Below are positions 9,876 through 16,903 of a stretch of DNA of 64,000 nt, in pieces. Source of the DNA: Synechococcus sp. WH 7803 (GTDB lineage: Bacteria > Cyanobacteriota > Cyanobacteriia > PCC-6307 > Cyanobiaceae). Below the pieces are notes generated by a model. The model saw only the letters and a list, made by a program, of their open reading frames with translations, was not told the origin of the DNA and searched no databases. The position numbers and the translations under genes were made by a program. Each line of letters starts with the position of its first letter. Position 1 is the first letter of the stretch. The stretch covers positions 837,918 to 901,917 of the forward strand of contig CT971583.1 in assembly GCA_000063505.1 (NCBI GenBank), given 5' to 3'.

Positions 9876-10727
9876 CTAAGGGCGAATCGCTAAAGCAGCC
9901 TCCTCCAAGGTGCAGTCGCCATTGGGCTGGGCCTGCCGGGCTCTGAGCGCCTGCACTTCCTGGCGTGCTGCCTGGAGATCGGCCTGGAAGACCGGATCAG
10001 CCTGAAGCCTGGCGGTGGTTGCTGAACCCATCAACTCACCGGCCTGCACATCACTGATCCAGTGCACGTTGCAGATGCTGCGGCTTTCACCGAAGGCCCG
10101 GCCTCTGGCGATCAGTGCGTCGCTGCGTTCCGGCGCGATCGTGCTCAGGATCAATCCCCATCCCCAGCCCACTGCGGTGTGGCCCGAGGGATAGGAGCCG
10201 TTGGCGCTTAGGGCCTGTTCGTCTGCAGGTGTGCAGATGGGCTGGTTGTTGACCATGAACGGGCGCTTGCGCTGGTAGCGGTTCTTTGCGGGGTAGGTGG
10301 AGAGCCCCAGATCGGTCATGCTGCGGCGCATCAGCAGCAGCAATCTGGGCGTGTCTGTTGCGTTGATCGGCACGCCCAGGGCGCAGGAGAAGCTGATCGC
10401 CGCTGCCGGGAAGTGCAGATCGGCATCCCTGGCGGCGAGCGTCCAGCGGGCTGAGTCGCGCAGCGCAAAGCTGGCGTTGGCCTGGGCTTGATCGAGGGCT
10501 GCAGCGGCGCTGCCTGCAGGCGGCGGACCCTCGAGCAGGGCCAGGGCATTGGCCATCGCCTCCTGCTCGAGATAGCCCTTCAGGAATCCCGGCTTGATCT
10601 CCGGGACCGTTGCGGGTGATCCGGGCCCGAGCTCACAGGGGGTGGCTGCGCGGGCCGGCGCGGGGACCCCCGCCAGCAGGGCGAGCAACAGAGCGATCAC
10701 GGCTGAGCTGCAGCAGAACCTGACCAT
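9876..10727 (-). CDS. class A (PhoN-type) non-specific acid phosphatase, PAP2 family
   Basis: 283 residues from ATG 10727 (MVRFCCSSAVIALLLALL) with a signal peptide ending ARA-A. The three PAP2 motifs are present: KNRYQRKRPF (K-x6-RP), GSYPSGHTAVGW and SRSICNVHWISD (SR-x5-H-x3-D). These give a periplasmic vanadate-sensitive phosphomonoesterase, suited to scavenging organic phosphate. A longer in-frame start (10886) would overlap the divergent lipoprotein gene and is rejected. Confidence 0.88.
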   Translation of the reverse strand: MVRFCCSSAVIALLLALLAGVPAPARAATPCELGPGSPATVPEIKPGFLKGYLEQEAMANALALLEGPPPAGSAAAALDQAQANASFALRDSARWTLAARDADLHFPAAAISFSCALGVPINATDTPRLLLLMRRSMTDLGLSTYPAKNRYQRKRPFMVNNQPICTPADEQALSANGSYPSGHTAVGWGWGLILSTIAPERSDALIARGRAFGESRSICNVHWISDVQAGELMGSATTARLQADPVFQADLQAARQEVQALRARQAQPNGDCTLEEAALAIRP

Positions 10728-10843
10728 GGTTCCCGACGAGATCTTGTAGGTACTGGTAGCGCCAGAGGCGCCTTGGCCGTTGCTGGGTTCAGATCGATAG
10801 CTTGAAAGAACACCATCTGAAGCGACCCAACGCTTTGGTACCA

Positions 10844-11155
10844 ATGCGTCGAATAGCAGTGTTAGCAACGGCTCTCCTACTGGCAAGTTGTCAGCAGCCA
10901 GTGGATCGAGCCGCGCAATGCGCCAACTTCAAAATCGCAAGAGACCGACTGATCGGACAGCACTTGCAAACCAAGCGTGGGGAAAGACCAATCGGTAGGG
11001 ATGTGATTGATGGAGCTTTTTGGGAAAAGGAGCAGTTAGACCTTCTTCGCCCCCAACTCGATGCTCTCGAAGATCCCTATGAGAAGCGGCTAGGCACGAC
11101 TGATGCAAAGGTCTTCTGCGAGAAAACAGAAGGAACCAAATTCCGCTCCCTCTAA
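10844..11155 (+). CDS. small lipoprotein
   Basis: 103 residues, MRRIAVLATALLLASCQQP: charged n-region, hydrophobic core and a canonical lipobox LASC. The mature domain is charged and helical with Cys residues at QCANF and FCEKT. Function unknown. Divergent from the acid phosphatase, with about 115 bp between starts. Confidence 0.65.
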   Translation: MRRIAVLATALLLASCQQPVDRAAQCANFKIARDRLIGQHLQTKRGERPIGRDVIDGAFWEKEQLDLLRPQLDALEDPYEKRLGTTDAKVFCEKTEGTKFRSL

Positions 11156-11243
11156 CAAGCCTTTGGCCAGCTGGGTGACTGCGGCTTGTTTGCTGCAGAT
11201 ATGCAGCAAATTTGCTTCAATTGGTTGGTCTGATGTGCACACG

Positions 11244-11816
11244 ATGTCTGTTTTGGCTCCATTCAAGGCCAATGCCCGGCTGTCGGTGACACCCACCGCG
11301 CCAGCCCATGGCGTGCTGCTGTGGGCTTGGGCCGAAGTGACGGGCCGCTCCATGTCTGGTCTGGCGGCGATGCTGCTGGAAAACGGCATCACCCAGGCAC
11401 TGCGTGACGGCGATGTGCCAATGGAGGCGGTGCGGGCGATGGAGCGCTACCAGGCCGCCCAGGCATTGCGGGTGGAGGAGGAGTTTGAGGCCTTCATGGC
11501 CGTGGAGGGTCATCCTCCCGCAAAGAGTCGCAGATCTGCTGCGGAATTGCTGCAGATGCTCGAACCGCGGTTGCAGCCAGAACGGCTGCGGGAGCTCGTG
11601 CGGCAGGCGACTCCTGAGCAGCGCCACTGGCTGAAGGCTTATCTGGAGCATGTGCGCCGCCACCCTGATGTAGAAGCAGCCCGTGAAGCCGGCGGTGAGG
11701 TGATCAGCTTTCTGTTTCAGGAGCTGCGCGAGGCCTACAGCGATCTTGCGGACGACGACTTCAAGGCGATGGTGCTGATGGCACTGGATGAAGGTGTGGA
11801 GCTGCCGGCGGATTGA
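11244..11816 (+). CDS. hypothetical protein with ribbon-helix-helix-like N-terminus
   Basis: 190 residues from ATG 11244 (MSVLAPFKANARLSV). The segment ARLSVTPTAPAHGVL then WAEVTGRSMSGLAAMLLENG has the strand-helix-helix rhythm of CopG/Arc-type DNA-binding domains (including GRS at the turn and xxLAxxLLE). The remaining 120 residues are helical and acidic. A regulatory role is inference. It overlaps the 3' end of the convergent DUF429 gene by 56 bp. Confidence 0.6.
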   Translation: MSVLAPFKANARLSVTPTAPAHGVLLWAWAEVTGRSMSGLAAMLLENGITQALRDGDVPMEAVRAMERYQAAQALRVEEEFEAFMAVEGHPPAKSRRSAAELLQMLEPRLQPERLRELVRQATPEQRHWLKAYLEHVRRHPDVEAAREAGGEVISFLFQELREAYSDLADDDFKAMVLMALDEGVELPAD

Positions 11817-12642
11817 TCGGCACCCAGATCGCCGCGGTGGCATCCCCCAGGCCAACAGTTCTGCCTTCGAGGTGTTCGATGCCGATCCAGGCGCAGATCA
11901 GGGCATCGAGCATGTCTTCCACGGGCTTGAGCGACGAGAGCGTGGTCACCTCGTGGGGTTGGGGCAGGGTGAGCGGGATGGCGCTGATGTGCTGGCTGAG
12001 GGCCTGGTGGATGGCAGTGAACTCCGCGAGCAGACGTTTGATTCGCTCAGCAATCGGAGGCCGTTCCGCCTTCCAGTACTGAGCCGAGCGGCTCACCTTG
12101 TAGGGCACGCGGTAGTCGCGGTTGAGCAAGGCCAGCAGGGCCACATGGGGATAACACTCGATCAGGGCCGGCTCTTGGCGATGGGGGGGTGTGGTGTGCA
12201 GAAGAACGCCGAGTTCGCCGAAGCGTTCGCGCAGCTGATCGGCGATGGCACCGGGACGCAACGCGGAGGGACTGTGAACGGCGCAACCCTTCGGCCCGAA
12301 GCGGCTGGCGATGGCGGTGTCGGCGGCACGCCGGCTGGTGATCGGTGTTGTGGCCAGAGGCATGTCGACCGACACGCAGTCCACGGCTTGCCCTGCCAAC
12401 TGGCGGCAGGCCGCCAGCAGCGCTTCGGGATCGGGCTCACTGCCCTGGGCTTTCTGGCTCTGCTCCCAGGGAATGCCCGCAGCCAGGGCAAGAAAGGCCT
12501 CATAACTGGGGGCCAAAGCCAGGCATTGCCAGCCCTTAGCAACCCGTTGCACCAGGGCCACGCCACTGGGGTTGTGGGCCGTCCAGGCGGCGTCGATGCC
12601 GAGGACGCACTGTTTGTTGATGGGATCAGGTGGATCGGCCAT
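11761..12642 (-). CDS. DUF429-family (predicted RNase H-like) protein
   Basis: 293 residues, starting MADPPDPINKQCVLGIDAAW. The RNase-H-fold hallmarks of DUF429 are visible: N-terminal GIDAAWTAHNPSG, VDCVSVDMPLA in the middle and a late VEDMLDALICAWIG, with acidic residues in all three. DUF429 proteins are predicted nucleases of unknown role. It marks the left edge of the island that follows. Confidence 0.75.
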   Translation of the reverse strand: MADPPDPINKQCVLGIDAAWTAHNPSGVALVQRVAKGWQCLALAPSYEAFLALAAGIPWEQSQKAQGSEPDPEALLAACRQLAGQAVDCVSVDMPLATTPITSRRAADTAIASRFGPKGCAVHSPSALRPGAIADQLRERFGELGVLLHTTPPHRQEPALIECYPHVALLALLNRDYRVPYKVSRSAQYWKAERPPIAERIKRLLAEFTAIHQALSQHISAIPLTLPQPHEVTTLSSLKPVEDMLDALICAWIGIEHLEGRTVGLGDATAAIWVPINPPAAPHLHPVPSAPSP

Positions 12643-12793
12643 TCAGGCTCCAGGGGTTGATCAGCGACAGGCCGATGGCCGTGAAATCAGCGGTTGTATA
12701 TCTCGACCTAACTAACCAGTAGCAATGGGTCTGCCATCGTTCATGTCGAAACTGTCATCCAACTGCACTGATTTATGCAAGCTTGCATTTAAT

Positions 12794-12826
12794 AAAAACC
12801 CCGCCATTGCTGACGGGGTGAATGTT
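12794..12826 (-). terminator. intrinsic terminator T, copy 1
   Basis: Hairpin CCCCG-CCATTGCTGA-CGGGG. On the minus strand it is followed by a run of five T, so it ends minus-strand transcripts from the 12928-13266 gene. The same hairpin with the same loop recurs at 14446, 16826, 19677, 22016 and 37513. Confidence 0.75.
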
Positions 12827-12827
12827 T

Positions 12828-12919
12828 TGTCGGGAGATCGATAGCGACAACCACGCCCCCTGCTTTCCCCTGTCGGGTCTTGTATAGCTTTCAGCCCTCA
12901 GACTTCAGGCTTCCCGACA
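12828..12919 (-). repeat. island element A, copy 1 (3'-flank repeat)
   Basis: About 92 nt bounded by TGTCGGGA and TTCCCGACA (inverted repeat), with conserved internal blocks GATCGATAGCGACAA, CCCCCTGCTTTCCCC, GTCGGGTCTTGTATAGCTTT and AGGCTTCCCGAC. It lies between the stop of the secreted gene at 12928 and terminator T, so it would form the 3' untranslated region. Other full copies: 14866-14959 and 19711-19802. Partial copies: 16855-16882 and 22050-22098. Confidence 0.7.
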
Positions 12920-12927
12920 CTTTGTTG

Positions 12928-13266
12928 TCAAAAGCGGAATGAAAACGAGTAGCCGGGTGCGCCATGGAGTTGATAATCACCCTGTTTGTCAATACTCCAG
13001 CTAAACCAACGCTTTTGGTAAGGAATATTCTTGTGAAGAACCTCGGCGGTATTGTCATCCCAGATGACAACGGTTCCCGAGTCAATATCAATAACTGTGT
13101 GGCCATTGGCGTTGACTCTTTTGCTCACCCTGCAATATTCACCTTGAACTGTGCGCGACGAGCTTGGATTCCATGCCCAGCATGTGCCAGCCTTGGCAGG
13201 CGTGGTCGAGATAGTGAGAGCCGCTAGGGATAGAGATGCAGCAATAGCAAGATTTTTGAGATTCAT
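12928..13266 (-). CDS. small secreted hypothetical protein (island)
   Basis: 112 residues, MNLKNLAIAASLSLAALT with signal cleavage at AKA-GT. The mature part has Cys in GTCWAWNPS and GEYCRVSKR, then a beta-rich tail ending APGYSFSFRF. Unknown family. First of a series of short secreted island proteins, each with Ala-rich Sec signals. Its 3' side carries element A and terminator T. Confidence 0.7.
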   Translation of the reverse strand: MNLKNLAIAASLSLAALTISTTPAKAGTCWAWNPSSSRTVQGEYCRVSKRVNANGHTVIDIDSGTVVIWDDNTAEVLHKNIPYQKRWFSWSIDKQGDYQLHGAPGYSFSFRF

Positions 13267-13333
13267 GATTGATTAGCGATAAGTAGATTTTTGCGGTTAA
13301 TGGTTGATTTGGCGATAAGTGATAAAGCTGGGA

Positions 13334-13624
13334 TCAATCAAATTGATAACAAGCAATGCCATACATATTTTCCTTGTAGTTGGCTTGTATATGAGTCGGG
13401 CATTCAACCCACATTCCATCGCGAGCGCCACCGTTTACCGAAGCCACCACATACTTCATCCCGTCACGGTAGAAATTTGTAGATTTCCTGACTGAATGGA
13501 TGCAGATGTGATTACCGCTTTCGTTTCTGTAACAGTGATGATATGAAGCATTGGCAGGAGAAGCTGCAGTAATTGACGCGCCGATAGCGACAGCAGCGGC
13601 AGCGATTGTGTTGAAGAGTTTCAT
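13334..13624 (-). CDS. small secreted hypothetical protein (island)
   Basis: 96 residues from ATG 13624 (MKLFNTIAAAAVAIGAS), signal peptide ending ANA-S. Four Cys in the mature part (HHCYRNES, NHICIHSV, WVECPTH, IACYQFD) suggest two disulfides. An in-frame ATG at 13651 (MTSTHHFQL) sits inside the 41-bp element C and directly follows AGGAGG, so translation could begin there. Function unknown. Confidence 0.7.
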   Translation of the reverse strand: MKLFNTIAAAAVAIGASITAASPANASYHHCYRNESGNHICIHSVRKSTNFYRDGMKYVVASVNGGARDGMWVECPTHIQANYKENMYGIACYQFD

Positions 13625-13640
13625 GAGTTGAAAGTGGTGT

Positions 13641-13681
13641 GTGGAGGTCATCCCTCCTGGACCTCTTCACCATCGCCGTTC
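13641..13681 (-). promoter_or_regulatory. element C, copy 1: conserved 41-bp leader with Shine-Dalgarno hairpin
   Basis: Identical over 41 bp to 15383-15423, and both copies end 15-16 nt before a minus-strand start codon. In mRNA sense it holds GAGGTC-(CAGGAGGGAT)-GACCTC, a 6-bp stem that presents AGGAGG in the loop, followed by an ATG in the element itself. A leader controlling translation or a shared promoter tail is the likely role (inference). Confidence 0.6.
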
Positions 13682-13761
13682 CACCCCTCCATCCACATCA
13701 CCCAAAAGTGCTGTCCTGAAGCCAATTTGCTGGTCATAATGGGGGAGACACAAAGCCTGGT

Positions 13762-14445
13762 ATGGAGTTTCCGCTTCGTTCCGCGCAGATCCGCTCAGCC
13801 TTTGACCAGGGCAAGCCTCTCTTGGCTGGTAAGTCGGCGGTGGCTTGTATGGGTGACCTCCTGACCCTTGCTTCCTTCAGTCTTGTTCCTGTCGTCAGCG
13901 AAACCTTGATAGGGGCCTACACCACTCAGGAAGAGGCAGCTGATGCTTGCCAGCAGAAAACCCCTGACCTCTTGTTCGTCACGGAAAACCTTGAGCAGGG
14001 CTACGGCCTCAGCCTTGCAAGACACGTTAAGGAGTTCAGCCCTAAGACAAGAACCTTGTTGTTCCTCCACCGAGAGACGCAGGCTGTTGTGCGAGAAGCC
14101 TTGGATGCCTTTGCAGAGGGCGTGATGTTCGTCAGCTCCTTGGGAAAAGGCATCGATGGTGATTTCATCAGATCCCTGTCAGCCATTGCCGAAGGCGGGA
14201 ACTACTACCCAAAGGACGTTCAGACGGCGGCGGGCTATGAGGACATTGAGATTTTGCCTGAACTATCTGATCGAGAGATGGAGGTACTGAAAGTGCTCTC
14301 CTGCGGGATGACCAACAAGGAGATTGCTGTCACTTTGTTTGTGAGTGCAGAGACAGTGAAAACTCACGTCAGTTCCATCATTGGAAAGATGGGCGTCAAA
14401 GACCGCACCCAGGCTGTGATTAAAGCGATTAAGGCTGGAATCTAA
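13762..14445 (+). CDS. LuxR-type transcription regulator with atypical receiver domain (island paralogue)
   Basis: 227 residues. N-terminal receiver-like domain (about 25-150) and C-terminal LuxR helix-turn-helix (about 165-225: LSDREMEVLKVLSCGMTNKE, then SAETVKTHVSSI). In the receiver the strand-3 segment is PDLLFVTENLEQGYG, with Thr/Glu where the phospho-accepting Asp normally sits, so it is probably not a conventional phosphorylated response regulator. A paralogue at 31084-31791 has Ser there. It is one of the few plus-strand genes of the island and is followed at once by terminator T. It could be the island's own regulator (inference). Confidence 0.82.
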   Translation: MEFPLRSAQIRSAFDQGKPLLAGKSAVACMGDLLTLASFSLVPVVSETLIGAYTTQEEAADACQQKTPDLLFVTENLEQGYGLSLARHVKEFSPKTRTLLFLHRETQAVVREALDAFAEGVMFVSSLGKGIDGDFIRSLSAIAEGGNYYPKDVQTAAGYEDIEILPELSDREMEVLKVLSCGMTNKEIAVTLFVSAETVKTHVSSIIGKMGVKDRTQAVIKAIKAGI

Positions 14446-14470
14446 AAACCCCGCCATTGCTGACGGGGAA
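14446..14470. terminator. intrinsic terminator T, copy 2 (bidirectional)
   Basis: Same CCCCG/CGGGG hairpin directly after the TAA of the LuxR gene and 25 bp from the stop of the convergent 14496-14840 gene. The A-run on its left gives a T-run for the minus strand. Confidence 0.7.
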
Positions 14471-14495
14471 TCGCGCCTGAATCCTTGCCTGATGG

Positions 14496-14840
14496 CTACC
14501 ATTCTGAGATCACAAAAACTGTTTTTGATTCCATAGACTCAAAGACCATCATCTCTTTGCCTTCGTAATAATCTTTTTTAACTATCCATCGTCCGCCCCT
14601 TGAGTCCCTAAGTGATCCCGCCCCAAGCCTTTGAAAGCTATCAGAGACTCCATCGGCCCATTGAACTTTAATTGAGCCATTGCGAGTATGACTTAACCTG
14701 CAATTTATAGACTTTACCGGTTGATTGGGACGCATAAATGCACAATCTGTCCAAGGCGTTGTTACTGCCTGTGCTACTCCTCCGATAACAGCAGAAGCTG
14801 CGACCAATCCAGAGATTGCGATTGAAGTAAAAAGTTTCAT
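14496..14840 (-). CDS. small secreted hypothetical protein (island)
   Basis: 114 residues, MKLFTSIAISGLVAASAV, with signal cleavage near AQA-V. Two Cys (TDCAFMR, INCRLSH), then a beta-rich domain with KVQWADGVSDSF and GGRWIVKKDYY. The signal peptide resembles that of the 13334 gene. Element A lies immediately 5' of it, as the 3' flank of the next gene upstream. Confidence 0.68.
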   Translation of the reverse strand: MKLFTSIAISGLVAASAVIGGVAQAVTTPWTDCAFMRPNQPVKSINCRLSHTRNGSIKVQWADGVSDSFQRLGAGSLRDSRGGRWIVKKDYYEGKEMMVFESMESKTVFVISEW

Positions 14841-14865
14841 TTGATTTGTTTAATGTGTGAGATTT

Positions 14866-14959
14866 TGTCGGGAGATCGATAGCGACAACAACACCCCCTG
14901 CTTTTACCGTAGTCGGGTCTTGTATCGCTTTCAGCCATCAGGCTTCAGGCTTCCCGACA
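14866..14959 (-). repeat. island element A, copy 2 (without terminator)
   Basis: TGTCGGGA...TCCCGACA element, closely matching 12828-12919 throughout, but here no terminator hairpin follows; the next gene on the minus strand begins 25 nt later. Transcripts of the 14972-15367 gene would run through it into the 14496-14840 gene. Confidence 0.7.
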
Positions 14960-14971
14960 AACTCTAAAACT

Positions 14972-15367
14972 CTAAAAACTTGAGAATTTAGCCATTAGAG
15001 CATCAGCCTCTTCTGGCATCGTAATTCCCAACCTACGGCGCTTTTCACTGGAATTAGATATGTGCAAAACAGCTGCAGCAGTGGGTGCTCCGATGCAAAG
15101 AGTTAAGCCATAATCCAAAAATGCAAGGGGTAGTCCAACAACACCAACAGCTGTCCCAACAAGTGTAGGGGTCCAATTCTGGGTTTTAGCACTGTAATAG
15201 ATGCAAGCAATTGGCCCGCCTATTGCATGAGCGATACCGCAAGGAAGCTGGCGAAGTGCTGCTTGTTTAAGGTCAGAAGTCGCAACCATGACATCGTCGT
15301 GATTGTGTTTTTTAATCGACTCGACTTCATGGTGAACTTGCTTCAGAGAAACTTGAGTGTTCGTCAT
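14972..15367 (-). CDS. membrane protein with paired hydrophobic segments (island)
   Basis: 131 residues from ATG 15367 (MTNTQVSLKQVHHEVES). A charged helical N-terminus is followed by CGIAHAIGGPIACIYY, then two hydrophobic segments around LVGTAVGVVGLPLAFLD and TLCIGAPTAAAVLHI, and a polar tail. Resembles small glycine-rich membrane proteins; function unknown. Reading from 15415 would pass through element C; the inner start overlaps the stop of a nine-codon leader (MTSTTSKFK) initiated in element C. Confidence 0.62.
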   Translation of the reverse strand: MTNTQVSLKQVHHEVESIKKHNHDDVMVATSDLKQAALRQLPCGIAHAIGGPIACIYYSAKTQNWTPTLVGTAVGVVGLPLAFLDYGLTLCIGAPTAAAVLHISNSSEKRRRLGITMPEEADALMAKFSSF

Positions 15368-15382
15368 TTGAATTTTGAAGTT

Positions 15383-15423
15383 GTGGAGGTCATCCCTCCT
15401 GGACCTCTTCACCATCGCCGTTC
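15383..15423 (-). promoter_or_regulatory. element C, copy 2
   Basis: 41/41 identical to 13641-13681. Here the ATG that follows AGGAGGG opens a short leader ORF (MTSTTSKFK) whose TGA overlaps the ATG of the downstream gene at 15367, an arrangement suited to translational coupling or attenuation. Confidence 0.6.
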
Positions 15424-15435
15424 TCGCTGAAAAGC

Positions 15436-15500
15436 AAATCCCCCAACGGAGCCATTTACTTTCCCGATTTCAGCCGTCTGCCTCCCCCATCTGGGTCACA
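15436..15500 (-). repeat. island element B, copy 1 (5'-flank repeat)
   Basis: ATCCCCCAACGGAG... core GATTTCAGCCGTCTGCCT ...CCCCCATCTGGGTCACA. Two imperfect dyads (CCCCCAACxGGGG-like and CCCCCATCTGGG) flank a conserved core. It lies between the starts of the minus gene 15367 and the plus gene 15621. Other copies: 18794, 19607, 20671, 21875 and 24004. Confidence 0.68.
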
Positions 15501-15620
15501 GCACTGTTCCCATCTGCCACGCCAGCAGGCGTTCACCTCCTAAGACGGCAGGACTTTTTCAACGCAAGCCTCGCCCACAACTGACTGGTTCAAAGTCAGT
15601 TGGCTGGCCACCATTAGGCG

Positions 15621-16223
15621 ATGAGGATCCCAGTCCTTTTCCTCTCAACAACGATTTTGTTGGCTGCTACTCCTGCTGCCTTCGCGCATGGTGGCGGGTT
15701 GGACTCCAGCGGCTGCCATAACAACAGAAAGACAGGTGATCGTCATTGCCATCGAGGCTCTGGTGCATCATCTAAACGCTCTATTGGACTTGTCTCTGGT
15801 CCAGTTGCCTTGCTCTCTGTCGGTGATGGAGACACCATCAGGGTTAAGGACGGCAAGGGCAATCGAGTCACCATCCGACTGGCTTGTATCGACGCTCCAG
15901 AAACCAGTCAGGGGAACAGTGGTCAATGGGCTACCAAGACCCTCAAGGGGCTGATCAAGGGAAAGTCCATCAGCCTCAAGCCTCAGACCAAGGACCGTTA
16001 CGGGAGAACTGTTGCGGAGGTCTACAGCGGGACTACCAACATCAACCTTCAGATGATCCGTCTGGGTGCGGCGTACCCCTACCGGAAGTACCTCGGTCAA
16101 TGTGATCGCGCTGCTTACCTATCTGCTGAAGCCGCAGCTAGTAAAAGGAGTATTGGTGTCTGGGGTCCGTATCGACCAAACCAGAAACCATGGGACTACC
16201 GTCGTTCACGCCGAAACCGATGA
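15621..16223 (+). CDS. secreted YHYH-SNase (thermonuclease-family) protein
   Basis: 200 residues. Signal peptide MRIPVLFLSTTILLAATPA ending FA-HGG; a His-rich YHYH-type segment 23-45 (HGGGLDSSGCHNNRK, HCHR); then a staphylococcal-nuclease fold 60-180 with the catalytic set Arg86 (TIRLACID), Asp91, Glu94 (DAPET) and Arg126/129 (KDRYGRT). Expected to be an extracytoplasmic Ca-dependent nuclease acting on DNA or RNA. Its stop overlaps the next start (ATGA), so it is coupled to a second small secreted protein. Confidence 0.85.
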   Translation: MRIPVLFLSTTILLAATPAAFAHGGGLDSSGCHNNRKTGDRHCHRGSGASSKRSIGLVSGPVALLSVGDGDTIRVKDGKGNRVTIRLACIDAPETSQGNSGQWATKTLKGLIKGKSISLKPQTKDRYGRTVAEVYSGTTNINLQMIRLGAAYPYRKYLGQCDRAAYLSAEAAASKRSIGVWGPYRPNQKPWDYRRSRRNR

Positions 16224-16444
16224 TCCGACTACTTCTTCCCCTCAGCCTGGGCACACTTCTATTAGCTCCTGCTTTCCCTGCGTCCGCCGCAGTGCTTGCC
16301 GAAGGTGCTCCCAAGAACGGTTACTACTGGCAGAAGACATCGTCTAAATCAGGGTCAATTCGATACCTCTGCAGGTCTACAAGTTCATCTAAGTTTCAAA
16401 AGCACAAAAAGTGTAAGGATGCTGGTGCATCGAAGCCCAACTGA
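16220..16444 (+). CDS. small secreted protein coupled to the nuclease
   Basis: 74 residues from ATG 16220, overlapping the nuclease stop by 4 bp. MIRLLLPLSLGTLLLAP with cleavage at ASA-A. The mature peptide is about 50 residues, basic and Ser-rich (YYWQKTSSKSGSIRYLCRS, KFQKHKKCKDAG), with two Cys. Could be a partner or inhibitor of the nuclease (inference from coupling only). Confidence 0.65.
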   Translation: MIRLLLPLSLGTLLLAPAFPASAAVLAEGAPKNGYYWQKTSSKSGSIRYLCRSTSSSKFQKHKKCKDAGASKPN

Positions 16445-16492
16445 TTATTTGTCGCCATGATTTAACCGAGCTTGCATTTGCCAAATCAATTT

Positions 16493-16792
16493 ATGAAACA
16501 ATTCATGAAAGCATTTTCAGTTGCAATAGCTGGTTCAATTACAGCACTAATGTTAAACACTGCGCCTGCCTCTGCACGATGCCCCACGGGGTTCACGGGC
16601 GAAGCAGGATTTAACTACTGCGTACCCACCAAAGCATCCGATAGAAAGATTTGGCTTGATTGTGCTGATGAACAAAGACGATTAGGGCTGACTGAAACAA
16701 GCCCCTGCATTTCCGAAAATAGACGCATCAAGCTGATCGACAATTATATCTATTACTGTAGGAAGTCAAAACTTCCACACTTAATGCGCTAA
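16493..16792 (+). CDS. small secreted hypothetical protein
   Basis: 99 residues (MKQFMKAFSVAIAG), or 95 from the second ATG at 16505. Signal peptide ends ASA-R; the mature part has five Cys (RCPTGF, NYCVPT, WLDCADE, SPCISEN, YYCRKS). The start RCPTGFTGEAGFNYC resembles short EGF-like or cystine-rich exported peptides. Third gene in the plus-strand set after the SNase. Confidence 0.62.
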   Translation: MKQFMKAFSVAIAGSITALMLNTAPASARCPTGFTGEAGFNYCVPTKASDRKIWLDCADEQRRLGLTETSPCISENRRIKLIDNYIYYCRKSKLPHLMR

Positions 16793-16821
16793 TAGGAACT
16801 GTTGCTTGAAAGAAAATAAAA

Positions 16822-16882
16822 GAAAACCCCGCCATTGCGACGGGGTGAATGTTTTGTCGGGAGATCGATAGCGACAACCACA
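16822..16882 (-). repeat. terminator T copy 3 plus truncated element A
   Basis: Terminator hairpin CCCCG/CGGGG (loop CCATTGCGA) joined to the first 28 nt of element A (TGTCGGGAGATCGATAGCGACAACCA), after which similarity stops 20 bp before the stop of the HNH gene. Serves as the 3' flank of the three-gene minus operon 16904-18745. Confidence 0.7.
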
Positions 16883-16903
16883 AAGCAGCCCAGCAGACGA
16901 TGC

